Below, in pieces: positions 1-10,310 of a DNA stretch of 62,000 bases (position 1 is the stretch's first letter; every line of letters begins with the position of its first letter). The notes beneath the pieces were generated by a model that worked only from the letters and a program-made list of their open reading frames with translations, did not search any database and was not told where the DNA came from. Source of the stretch: Acanthaster planci (Eukaryota > Echinodermata > Asteroidea > Valvatida > Acanthasteridae); assembly GCF_001949145.1 (NCBI RefSeq), contig NW_019091360.1:2081110-2143109 (forward strand), read 5' to 3'. The position numbers and the translations under genes were made by a program.

Positions 1-125
1 TTTGCTGCTTGCAGATCTTGACCGGGATTGGGATGAGGAGAATCGTGAGGGGAACGAGGAATTACACTGACCTGTGCCCTGTGTGGATGAGGAATTGTTT
101 TGTTGCCTTGTCAGTAACGTAGAAT
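1..125 (-). pseudogene. remnant of the retroviral-type aspartic protease of the same element
   Basis: Minus-strand reading gives VTDK...QFLIHTGHRSV followed by a stop (about 118-60). This corresponds to the start of the element's protease, where the active site is normally D-T-G-A. Here the catalytic Asp is His and the Ala is His, and a stop follows within a few residues, so the enzyme is dead. The frame differs from that of gag by a shift. Confidence 0.5.
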
Positions 126-159
126 AGGCGACTTGATGTGGATGGGCCAGCAGTGCTTG

Positions 160-974
160 TCACCAATAGTTGCTGGCTGAGCCGTTTCCCGAAGACGAAG
201 TGCCGGAAGAAGTACTGGTGGCACAGGGTGTCGTGCACTTGCGGGCCTGGGCGCCAAATTTTCGGTGATACCAGCAGACGTCAGGAGAGGGACGGAAAGG
301 ACTGCGGCTGTGGCGATGGTTGCCACTACGTGACAAGGCTAATACTTTGGCCTGAAGTTGGGAGATGTCGTCTCTCAGTTGCAGGAAAGTAGTGGCCATC
401 TGGGATGGGGAAGTGGCTGTACATGTAGGTGTCACCGTAGCAACTTGAGGGGTTAGAGGAGGGGCAACTTCCACAATTTTGTCAGCTAACATAGCCAGTC
501 GGTCAATGTCAACATCATCTGCAGAGGATGCAAGCACAAGCTGGATACTGCTTGGCAGCCTCTGTAGGAATAACTGTTTGAATACGGTCGGTTTGAGCGT
601 GCATTCTCCGAGCAGCTGTTGCATTCTCCAGAGGAGTTGGGATGGTTTTCTGTCCCCCAAATCTTCTGAGGTCAAGAGTTTGTGCAGCCATTATTTCTCG
701 GACTCGCCTGTATGTTTGACGAGTTCTTCTTTCTATGTGGTGTACGGCTGGTTGGCAGGCCGATGTATCAAAATGTCTCGTACTTCTTGGGTGATGGATG
801 GTTGCAGGGAAGCAACAACATAGTGGTAACAAGTCTCCTCAGATGTGATAAGCCTGGTGGCAAACTGGGCCTTGACTTGAGTGAACCAAATGAGGGATCA
901 TTCGGCCAGAAAGGAGGTAGTTTGAGGCTAACTGCAGCAACGAGCTGGGGAGCAGACATGCTTGGAGTATCCAT
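160..974 (-). pseudogene. Gypsy-type gag, frameshifted
   Basis: The protein starts at 974 with a short Met-rich leader followed by VSLKLPPFWPNDP, a hallmark of the N-terminus of this gag group. The frame is lost near 890 and picked up again in other frames (832-515, then 675-160). The last open piece is 171 residues and contains DLGDRKPSQLLWRMQQLLGE, then LFLQRLPSSIQLVLASS, then a Ser/Thr-rich stretch and CWYHRKFGAQARKC, a Cys/His box like that before the protease in this family. Gag would package element RNA into particles in the cytoplasm. With at least two frameshifts it cannot make a full product. Confidence 0.75.
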
Positions 975-1032
975 TCTCAGTCAAGAAATCAACAGGAGCA
1001 ACTATTAAAGGACGTGCACTGGGTCACCAATT

Positions 1033-1340
1033 TATAGGGTCGTCATGAGAGTCAGCATTGATTCAGCGTTGTTACCAGCTTTATTCGCAAGAACAACCAA
1101 GAAGGTTGCAATAGAATTGTACGCTAACTATTGACTGAATTGGAGAACTGAAAAGCAGACTAATACTGGATACTGGATCTGGATACTGAGGAGCTGTGCA
1201 ATGACGCAGGACTTATACATGTATACGGTTAGAAACAGGATGTAGTTAAAGTCACAAAATTTAAGAAAGTCTTAGTCATATGTCTTAGCTGGATTCTTAG
1301 AATAATGACTGTGAATGAATATTCCAAGCACGTCGCTACA
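1033..1340 (-). repeat. probable 5' LTR of the Gypsy-type element
   Basis: On the minus strand it starts TGTAGCGACG at 1340, a usual start for Gypsy LTRs, and ends CCCTATA at 1033, just before the TTGGTGACCC primer-binding-like site. The expected terminal CA has changed to TA. The partner LTR is outside the window, so the borders are inferred, not confirmed by a second copy. Confidence 0.5.
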
Positions 1341-2971
1341 CCTTACTAGTCATACGTTTACATTTACAGTCTCAGGAAGTTTTCATGTAGCAAATTTGGA
1401 CTTTTTTATGTTTGTAACGGTGACATTACTGCGGAAAAATCTGACCAGAAAAACAATCTTTGTTATCAGCACTTACAAATAGATAAAGATTTCAAAAATC
1501 ACTGCACTTGTAAATTTACTGAGCAGCCCAAAAATGAATGCATTTTTCTCGGAACAACACATATCTTACATGTACACCTGTAGATACAACATTTTTGCAC
1601 TGGCACAACATTGAATGGATTCAAAATGTTCAGTGAAATACAAGAGGTCCATAAATGTTGGCTTCAAAGGCTTTAACCTAACCCCCTCGGGTGTATGTAA
1701 AATCGTATTGACATTGGAGGATTTTGGAGGTGTTGGGGTTAAGGAAATGTTCACTAAATGAATGATTGGTACTGTCAAAGGTTTCAGCAACGGCCAATTA
1801 GCAAAACTTTAATCACTTACATGTACATGTATGTATGTACATTTTGTACAGAAACAGTGTGAAATGTGTCTAACTCAAAAAAAAAAAAAAAACTGGTCAC
1901 ACAAAACTTTAAAACTTTACCATGAGTTGCAGTACAGTCACAAGATCAAATTATGGAACAAGACTTGAATGGGTACACGGCTACAGTGTACCGGTACACT
2001 ACAACTGCGTTAACTTTAACTTTTTCAGGACACCTGATTCAACCAGTTTTACATGTACATCTACACAACTACTGTAAGCAGAAGTGTTCATGCAAGCAAG
2101 AAAGATGGCAAAAACAACTATTTTCAGTTCTCCATAAATCAGGAACAGACTTTTCCACATTACTACTTTTGAATATCCACCCCAAAATGTCAGCACACGT
2201 TATCCTGATGTCACATAAATTTCAACAAAAGAACATGACATTCTGAAAAATGCACAAGTTGATGTTACATGATTCCCAAAGAATTCGTTAAGACACTATG
2301 ATTTCAAAGCAGAACTTTCGTAAAAGATTTCTGTCTCTGGCAAATTTTGCTAGGACTTTGGGTCTTACATACAAGACTTTGTCAAACCTTTTACCACCAG
2401 TAAACCTTACTAGTGTGGTCATACATGTATCTTGACTAATCTTTCACAATTGTGCCTCTAGGCACTGTCTCATTCGAAACAAAAATTCATTTGTATTTCC
2501 TATAAGTTTTGAATATTTTTCTTTGAAGATTTATGAGGAAAGATTGAGGAACAAGCTCAAATTTGAGCATGAAAATACACGTGTATGCCCTGACTGGTCC
2601 AACAAGGCCTTCATCAATATAAACTTGACTGGTCCTTGTTAAGCCCAATCACACTCAAACATGATCTTACTACATCCTTAGGATGTAGGATCTTTAGTAG
2701 GATCTTTATACATGTGGTACAAGTGCACCTCGATCGGGAAGAAGTTTATGCTGTTCCCACCAGAGAACTGATGTGGTGCACTGTTTAAGCCAATGTATAC
2801 AATGCTCGGAGATGTGACAGCAGCCTGCAACAAATACACCAAGCAGCAACAATATATGGTATTCCTATCGTACCATGATCTTCTACGTCATAAGCAATGG
2901 TATTGAAGTCTTTGACATTGTGGAAAGATCCAATTGCATCTTAGCGGAGTCAGAACTCACACTCAATTTTA
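1341..2971. other. no gene recognised
   Basis: Mostly AT-rich unique sequence with short TACATG runs, a poly-A run near 1878-1893 and short chance reading frames. I see no domain, RNA gene or clear splice-bounded exon. Confidence 0.5.
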
Positions 2972-3259
2972 TCATGCTGAGAACGCAATGTAAACTTCAC
3001 ACGTGCTGGCACCGCAGTATAATCTTGAAAGAACAATTTTCCATCCACTTTTCCTAGTTTCATTCTGTCCTAACAATGATTTATTGAAATTTTGCAATGT
3101 AGCAGGGTCTTCGTGGTCGTCATCAGAGTGTGATGGGGCATTACCGGTATGTTCAAACCCTGAATGACTACTAGCTGAAAATATGTTGACTCTAAACCAA
3201 ACATCCATGGATGCCTGCCTGTACATGATATGAAGTGATATGAAACATTCTTGAGACAT
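2972..3259 (-). other. uncertain open segment (possible exon), unrecognised
   Basis: A 95-codon open frame on the minus strand with an acidic/His patch (HSDDDHED) in its middle. An acceptor-like pyrimidine/CAG lies just inside it, but no matching donor is clear. It lies downstream of the 3363 donor, so it could be the next exon of the same unknown gene, but another frame is open over most of it too. No family recognised. Confidence 0.15.
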
Positions 3260-3362
3260 TAAAATGGAATTAGTTCACCCAACATAATGGCATACATTGA
3301 CTCAACTGACAAAGGGCTTGTTAACTGAAGAAAGTTCAAAGTGTATGGAGACACTCACCAAT

Positions 3363-3690
3363 TTTCATAGATAGATGGTGGGCAAGTCTTGATGTCCACT
3401 TGATGTCAGGTCCATGATGGATAAGTCTTGATGTCCACTTGATGTCAGGTCCATGATGGATAAGTCTTGATGTCCACTTGATGTCAGGTCCATGATGGAT
3501 AAGTCTTGATGTCCACTTGATGTCAGGTCCATGGTGGACAAGTCTTGATGTCCACTTGATGTTAGGTCCATGATGGATAAGTCTTGATGTCCACTTGATG
3601 TCAGGTCCATGATGGATAAATCTTGATGTCCACTTGATGTCAGGTCCATGATGGATAAGTCTTGATGTCCACTTGATGTCAGGTCCGTGG
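3363..3690. repeat. 39-bp minisatellite, about 8 copies
   Basis: Unit contains TTGATGTCCACTTGATGTCA and recurs every 39 bp with starts at about 3389, 3428, 3467, 3506, 3545, 3584, 3623 and 3662. Copies differ by only a few bases. Because 39 is a multiple of 3, open frames run through the array: on the minus strand one frame encodes a 13-residue repeat DLTSSGHQDLSIM and another PDIKWTSRLIHHG. Confidence 0.95.
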
Positions 3691-3738
3691 TCTGAGTGGT
3701 GAAGAACAGCTTCAACGATGACTTGTGATCTGTCATCT
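3363..3738 (-). other. candidate exon built on the 39-bp minisatellite
   Basis: Minus strand: an acceptor-like CTCTACAG precedes 3738, and the array runs into AAAATTG followed by GTGAGTG, a good donor at 3362-3356. The frame that reads DRSQVIVEAVLHH then repeated PDIKWTSRLIHHG is open up to the donor, whereas the DLTSSGHQDLSIM frame hits a TGA just before it. If this is an exon, the PDIK frame is therefore the likely one. No known family. Confidence 0.25.
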
Positions 3739-3750
3739 GTAGAGAAACGT

Positions 3751-4110
3751 TCCCAAGAAGGGGTGGTTCAATGAGACATGGGTGTCATCAGGAGGAGGCA
3801 TACATTAAAAGGGGATGGTGAACTGAGGAACTCCCAAGAAGGGGTGGTTCAATGAGACATGGGTGTCATCAGGAGGAGGCATACATTAAAAGGGGATGGT
3901 GAATTGAGGAACTCCCAAGAAGGGGTGGTTCAATGAGACATGGGTGTCATCAGGAGGAGGCATACATTAAAAGGGGATGGTGAATTGAGGAACCCTCAAG
4001 AAGGGGTAGTCCAGGAAGGAGGCATACATTAAAAGGGATGGTGAACTGAGGAACCCTCAAGAAGGGGTAGTCTAGGAAGGAGGCATACATCTACATTAAA
4101 AGGGGGATAA
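3751..4110. repeat. 81-bp tandem array, three full and two shortened units
   Basis: Units start at about 3751, 3832 and 3913 (81 bp apart, near identical), then 3994 and about 4055, where the middle part (ATGAGACATGGGTGTCATCA) is missing. It directly follows the 39-bp array. All frames contain stops within the unit, so it is probably noncoding. Confidence 0.9.
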
Positions 4111-4190
4111 ATTCTGACCAGTTTCATTCCCTTTCTGTGTCTCACTGGAAAAGTCAGAAAGTCAGTCAGAAACAGAATGGCAAATCTTAC

Positions 4191-4277
4191 CTTCTTATCA
4201 AGTCCAAGGACTCTTGTTCCACATGAACAGGGCACCCCTTCTTACAAACATCCATGGTGTCAAATCTTCCCATCAAC
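4191..4277 (-). other. candidate 87-nt exon, unrecognised gene
   Basis: Minus strand: a pyrimidine-rich TTCTTCCTCAG acceptor, then an open segment reading LMGRFDTMDVCKKGCPVHVE, then AGAAG followed by the donor GTAAGA. One leading and two trailing bases give matching phase-2 borders. The other two frames have stops. The phase is compatible with the candidate exon at 15151-15047. Family not recognised. Confidence 0.3.
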
Positions 4278-4630
4278 CTGAGGAAGAATCAGAGACACAG
4301 TCATTTGTGATTATTAATTGTTTTCATCATGGACAACTAGTACATTTTGTACGTATAAATGTAGCAAGCTTCCATGTACATGTACAGTGTAGCCTGTGTG
4401 CACCTACCGGTACAGTACATGAATCTTTCAAGCACAGACAACTCAGCTGGCAAATCAGAGATACTGGTATGCAAAATAATGCTTAGAGTCAGATCACATT
4501 TGTTTCAAACCTTGATATAAAGCCTAGTCACCAATTTTCAACTTTCACTTCTATTACAAAGAAATCTCGTTACACGTAAGTTACTCTCAGAAAAACTCAA
4601 AACTTTGCATTACTTGAAGTACATTTAAGT

Positions 4631-5652
4631 GGGTCTGTCCACACTAAAAGACACATTTGTGTGACATTCAATACAAATTTCCAACTGTTAATTTTTTTGC
4701 ATTATTTCTTGCTAACATAAGTGTATGTCTTCACAGTTTCTGTTTGTTGCCACAAAGGTAAAGATAAATTGAGCAGTATTTGAGAAATTACAGAAGTGCA
4801 GTCTTGAAGGTATAACTTTTGTCATACATGTACATGTACTGTACATGTATCATGACCTGGGGACAGCCAATCTTCTCACTTTCATTTCAGCAAAATGAAC
4901 CAACTCTTTTTAATTAATTGTTTGTTATTTTAATTAATTGGGTTATATGTACTCATAAAGATAAGTCTTCTGAGATTTTTATGTTTAGAGGGGAAAAAAT
5001 AGTTCTGACAAACGTTACAAAACAGTGGACAGACATTGCAATTCCTAATATCAAATCTTAGTTTTGTTGTCTGATAAAAAAAAAACACAAATATGATGTA
5101 AACCATTATTGTGAAAACTTTCTCAGGAAGATCTATATTTTTGTTGAGATTATCTGCTCAAGGAATGGCAAAGTCTGTTTGTTTCAATGCTTGTCACTCT
5201 GTGGAAAGACACCGTGACGAACGTTATTCCTCAATTAGCTCTCCTTAAATTCCGGTTTAATATACGGTAACTTAAAGAAATAAAAAGCCATAGATTTTAA
5301 CCATTTCTTAAATGTTATACCTGTAGCACCCATGTTTTAACAGATGAATTGCTTTTCTCTCTAAGAGCGGTATTTTAGATTACCTGAAAAACATGAGCTG
5401 ACACAGTTACGTGCATGTCCCACCAGGACCCCTAAAATAAGCTGGACGTTTTTATCAAGATCCTGATTATTTTAACCATTGTTACCAATGAACAACCAAA
5501 TCCTATTAAACTGTGTAAACTACATGTACATGTATATCTCCACAATTAAACAAATATCAATAAAATTGTCAAAGTTCATTTCTTGACTCTTAATACTGTT
5601 AAAGAAATGATTTTGGTTATGTGCAAATGTGTCTTTTAGTGTGGACGGACCC
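4631..5652. mobile_element. 1022-bp terminal-inverted-repeat element, non-autonomous (copy 1)
   Basis: Begins GGGTCTGTCCACACTAAAAG and ends with the inverted counterpart, CTTTTAGTGTGGACGGACCC. The inverted repeats extend about 29 bp through GACACATTTG with one mismatch. Both sides are flanked by AAGT, a likely 4-bp target duplication (4627-4630, 5653-5656). It encodes no evident protein, so it looks like a non-autonomous DNA transposon. GTGGACAGAC-like motifs recur inside. A second, diverged copy is at 8290-8753 plus 13937-14315. Superfamily unknown. Confidence 0.85.
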
Positions 5653-6966
5653 AAGTACATGTACATACATGTACAGTACATAAACACCCAAAACAACAAA
5701 GCAGCAGAGACATTTACAACAACTCAAAGTTTTACTTGGTCTGTCTGAAAGAAACTGCTGCCAAAAGGAGTAAGCGATCACAGAATACTGTCCTAGAGTC
5801 CTCGCCGCTAATGCAGAGTTTTTTCCAGTAAGGGATGCACTGTACGCTGACACTGCGATTGACTAGTCAATATTAAACCAGCCCAAAACTCCAACGAATC
5901 CTGACTTTCAAGTTAAAGCCTGATTCCCTGCTAACTACAGCTGGTCCATTTGTATCCTGCATACCAGCAGTCCAATCACTGGTTCTTTGCAGTGATCATG
6001 TGACCGCAGAAACATTTGAGCACACACATACAGTATACATTTGGCTTCTGAGTTGGTCCCATCATTACGAGAGATTTCACGAAACTCACGTACTGCATAT
6101 GTCCACAACTTGCACAACAAATCGCATAACTCACGCAATCACTTTAGGTGGCATAAACTGTGCTGAACAAAGCAAACATGAATGATTTGACGTACTCATC
6201 ATGTTTGGCCGAGGCTCAACATTGCTAAATTTAACACAGTTTTATACATGTATACAAGATACTGTACATAGGCACATGTACCAGAACAACTTTGGTATAG
6301 AGGGCAATGAAAAACTTGTTTGGCTGTTAAACAACTTTGAGATTTTTTGTCCAGTTCCGAGAGAGAGAAGACGAAACTTGTTCAAAGTGGTGGGCAGAGG
6401 TTATTCAATGACTGTTTGATGACTGCTGTACATGTAATTCTGCAAAGGAATAGCTGCTGTAAAAGCCAGTATCGTCTCCGTCCAAGAAATGTAATATAAT
6501 TAAAATGTTGCATAGCTACACAACATTTGGTGATATCAAAGCATGGGTCAATGTTACATGTACATGTACATGTATGCACGCCATGCTTCGTGAAATCGGC
6601 TGCAGGTCATCACATACAATGTACACTGTACCGGTTGGGCGGTACAGTAGCCTTAATTCAAAATTCTCTCCTTGGGTTCACGGTAAACCTTAAACCACCC
6701 TTTGTGCATGTATGTGAAGGTGCTGGACAAGTGACTTGATTACTAGGTTCTGAATGATCAGATGAAAATCAAACAATTTAGCATTTCACGATTCTGCTTG
6801 ACTGCACAAAAGTCTGCTAAATCAACCCAACATAGTACACTGACACTTGATCCACAAGTGGTTATAAAACGTCTATACTGACAGTACTGCTTATAAAACT
6901 GTCTACCCACATTCATGTGGATACAATCCACTTTGATTTTGCAGAGTTCACTCTTCTACACTGCAT
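5653..6966. other. no gene recognised
   Basis: AT-rich sequence with several TACATG runs (5655-5680, 6557-6574). Only short chance frames are seen. Confidence 0.5.
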
Positions 6967-7322
6967 GTCGTGTGCCTGGAAGGAGGACGTTTACAAGCAA
7001 TTATGCCCTTTTGCCGGGAAGCATAATCACTACAAAAAAGCCTTTCCCGGCAAACGGACCTATGTAATGCAACGGTTTTATTTTAATGAAATATACAGAT
7101 TTCATTGCAAAAGTTAAAAAAAAAATTTCCTAATCATTTAATAATTTGTGCAAAGGTTGCTTTTTGTACAGCCTGTGTTGATTCTATAGTAAATTTTATC
7201 CGTTTTTACTAAATAAAGTATGTTCCTTGCATAATTTTGCCCGTAACATTTTTTTCTGCTGTGATCATGCTTCCCGGCATAAGGGCGTAAGCACGCTTAC
7301 AACCTTTTGCCAGGCACACAAC
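6967..7322. mobile_element. MITE-like element with about 60-bp inverted ends
   Basis: Left end reads GTCGTGTGCCTGG...TTATGCCCTTTTGCCGGGAAGCATAATCAC (with a gap here); the right end, reverse-complemented, reads GTTGTGTGCCTGG...TTACGCCCTTATGCCGGGAAGCATGATCAC. The match covers roughly 60 bp at each end, around an AT-rich centre with no coding potential. This is the structure of a small non-autonomous DNA transposon. The target duplication is not clear. Confidence 0.75.
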
Positions 7323-8289
7323 GATGTACAGTGTAATAACGCAGTGACTGCTTAAGTTCCAGCCCTTCCTGTAGCATTATAAATTACGCTGACAATGCAT
7401 TCATTACAGTGTACCCTACTTGACAGGTGAGCCTACCGGGGATTACATTCGAGGTGATAAATTTCATTAGTTAGGGTAATCACCACTACTGCTATCTCTC
7501 AATAAATGCACCAAAAAAACTAGGGAGACTGTCTTTAATTCTTGGTGAGGTACATGTACTGTAGAAAGGGTGGAACAGTGTAACTTATCCTGGAACTGTG
7601 TGGTACACATAAATGTACAGTGCACATGTAACTAGATGAGAAACTGAACTGGATTGGGAATACTGAAGTGTTGTCACAGTGTAGTAAGGCAAATTGATGT
7701 TCTGAGGTGTTCATTTTATCAGTCTGCCGTTTAGAGTGTTTTTAATATTTGACGTCACAGTGTAGTAAGGCAAATTGATGTTCTGAGGTGTTCATTTTAT
7801 CAGTCTGTGGTTCAGAGTGTTTTTAATATTTGACTTGCACATTTGGTTCACTGTAACAGCAGAATAAGACCAAGATAGAAAGGGTAAAGAAAACTGCTCA
7901 ACAATTATGGGCTTGATCTTGTAATCCTTGGATACATGGTTTGAAACCCAAACAGCTGCCAAGTTACATGTTACAGTTTTAATTGATGCAGTATCAGACT
8001 TGCCTGCCATATGAAGAAACACTCTTCATTTTCACAAAGACCATGAATAAACTCCATAATGTGACAAAGTCTCTAAACTTTGCAAAGATGCCTACATGTA
8101 AGAACTCATCGAGTTTGTCACATGGACAGATTTAACATTTGTAACATGGACAGACATTTTTCTGATGTTTGAATTAGAGCATGAAAACAGAATTGTGTTT
8201 TCAAAACCATTTTTGTTTAAAAAGACTATTAAACCTCAGCTAAAATGAACACTATGTAAGTTTTTCTTAGTGAGTAACATTCTTCACAT
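7323..8289. other. no gene; contains an 81-bp tandem duplication
   Basis: A segment starting GTCACAGTGTAGTAAGGCAA at 7673 is repeated directly at 7754 (period 81 bp; copies 7673-7753 and 7754-7834, a few differences). The remainder is AT-rich without a recognisable gene. TGGACAGA motifs at 8120-8160 suggest that the inverted-repeat element at 8290 may extend further left in a diverged form. Confidence 0.7.
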
Positions 8290-8753
8290 GGACAGACACA
8301 ACGTTTGTCACATATCATAACTTGGGGACAGACAGTCCTCTCATTTTCATTTCAGCAAAAAGAACCAACTTTTTCTACTGAATTGTTCGTTTATTTAATT
8401 TGGACTTGTAATAAATGTATACATGTATATCATAAGATAAGTCTTCTAAGATTTTTACATTTGGAGGGGAAATGGTTTTGAAAAACATTACAAAATAGTG
8501 GACAGACATTTGCAATTCCTAAAATCAAATCTTTGTTTTGTCATCTGAAAGAAAAAACAACCACAAACATGATGAAAACTATTATTGTAAAAACTTTTCC
8601 CAGGAAGATGTATGTTTTTATTCAGGTTATCTACTCAAGGAATGGCAAAATCAGCCTGTTTCATGTTTTTCACTTTGTGGACAGACACCGTGACGAATGT
8701 TTTTTCCTTAATAAGCTCTCCTTAAATTCCGGTTTAAGATAGCTTAAAGAAAT
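8290..8753. mobile_element. left half of copy 2 of the 4631-5652 element
   Basis: Closely follows copy 1 (about 4850-5285) through GGGGACAG, TAAGTCTTCT, GGAATGGCAAA, GACACCGTGACGAA and CTCTCCTTAAATTCCGGTTTAA. It stops at CTTAAAGAAAT (8743-8753), exactly where the LINE begins. The far left inverted end seen in copy 1 was not found here. Confidence 0.85.
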
Positions 8754-8934
8754 GATCAGCATTGGATCGGACATATTTCTTTGGATGCTTGAGAGCGCGT
8801 GAAAATGTTTGAACCTCCATCACCCTTTAACTGTTCTGGCCTCAACTCTGCAGTCTTTTGCATGACTTTTGCCTACTTCTTTTTATCGGTAATTGGTAAG
8901 CTATATCTCTTGATCGGGAGGTCTTAAACTAAGC

Positions 8935-10308
8935 ATGCTAAAAGCCGTAAATGACCAAAACACGTATCATACAGTGATGTCTCCTATAGTCTACACAGAC
9001 TCAGACAGCAATCCCTGTCAAAATTCCCAACCTAAACGTCGTTTCACTCAGAGCCAAGATACTAAAAGCCAACCAACTCTAGTCATCATCAACTCCCCAG
9101 ATGTCAAACTAGCTAAGGTTAACCTGATCAAAAAAACCAAAGCTCTGAATAGTCTTGGCGGCAATTTCGTGAAAGGTGTCTCCAAGAATAACCAAGGGGG
9201 TATTACTATCAGATGCCATACTTCAGCAAAGGCAAGAAAACTAAAAGCTATGTCTCATTTAGATGAATGGGCCATAACCACTGAATACACAAAATCAGGA
9301 ACACAAAGTAAGGGAGATGTGACTGGAATACACACCGATATGGACGAAGAAGAAATTCTGGAGGCCTGCAAAAAGAATGGAGTCTTGGAAGTTCAATGCC
9401 TGATGCGTAGAAAAGACGGGCAACTAGAGAAAAGCCTCTCTCTGTCTGCCTAACATTCAACACACCCACCCTTCCTGACACTTTCCAACTAGGCTATGAA
9501 AACGTCCGGATTAAACTTTTCATCCCACCCGTAATCCGATGCTTCAATTGCCAACGACTTGGCCATGTAGCTAGTAATTGCCGTAGTGCAACTAGAACTA
9601 AGATGCATAAGATATGAAGGATCCCATTCGTATGATCAATGCCAACAAAAATATCAGGTCAAGTGCTGCAGATGTGGGGAACAACACTCATCAGCTTACG
9701 TGGGGTGCAACACTACCAAACAAGAAAAGCAAATCCAAAACACCAAAGTTTCATACAACGTATCATATGCTGATGCAGCAAGAGCCATCAAGACAGACAT
9801 CTCCACAAGCCCTGATATAGCTACTCAACCATCAACACCTGAAATGCTACCAAGAGGAACTCCCGAGAAGAGATCGATCGCAGACTCCACCAAAACGAAG
9901 ATAAATAACAGTACTTCTAATCGATCCCAAACCACACAAAAAGATGCCACTACCCAAACGGAACAAATGACATGCAGACAAACGGACCCCCTACATCAGT
10001 GCCTCTGCAGTGAGCTCAACATCTTAGAGCCACTCACTGGAGTAATGCCAATCTGGGATACTATCAAAGGCAAAGACAAAAGAACAGCTGCAAATAAATC
10101 CCTCATAGATCACCTCTGCCCTGGACCTGAGGAATCTGGAAAATGTAAAGAAAAACATGGAAGACGAAGAACTACATCACAGTCACCGATCAGTGCAAGC
10201 AAAACAGATATGCCGAAATCGCACCAAATGAAGACAGGAACACAAACTACCACCACCCAGCAAAGTGCAAACCAATCCCCCAAAAGAAACCCAAACAAAT
10301 TTACATGA
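8935..10308 (+). pseudogene. LINE ORF1 (gag-like, CCHC), frameshifted
   Basis: Starts at ATG 8935 and is open to 9453, where it loses frame. The sequence goes on in another frame with the zinc knuckle CFNCQRLGHVASNC (about 9540-9581), then returns to an open 240-codon frame (9586-10308). That frame opens with a damaged second box, CIRYEGSHSYDQC, in which one Cys has become Tyr, followed by CCRCGEQHSSAYVGC. The C-terminal part is Thr/Gln/Lys-rich. ORF1 proteins of this type bind element RNA. At least two frameshifts are needed to read it, so it is a pseudogene. Confidence 0.82.
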
Positions 10309-10310
10309 AT

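Larger units (their letters stand above)
1..1340 (-). mobile_element. 5' part of a Gypsy-type LTR retrotransposon, running off the left edge
   Basis: Read on the minus strand this shows, in order: a probable LTR (1340 to about 1033), a primer-binding-like TTGGTGACCC at 1030-1021, a gag reading frame from an ATG at 974, a CCHC-like Cys/His cluster, and the start of a protease. The order and the gag features fit the Gypsy (Mag-like) group of LTR retrotransposons. The element is decayed: gag is frameshifted near 890 and between 675 and 830, and the protease is broken. The rest of pol and the 3' LTR would lie left of position 1. Group assignment is by motif recognition only. Confidence 0.8.

Noticed and set aside
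3363-3690. Regular repeats resembling a CRISPR array
   Set aside because: The 39-bp units are contiguous with no unique spacers, and the genome is eukaryotic; it is a minisatellite.
4029-4235. 68-codon minus-strand frame over the end of the 81-bp array
   Set aside because: Crosses tandem repeats and the donor of the 4191 candidate exon; other units have stops in this frame.
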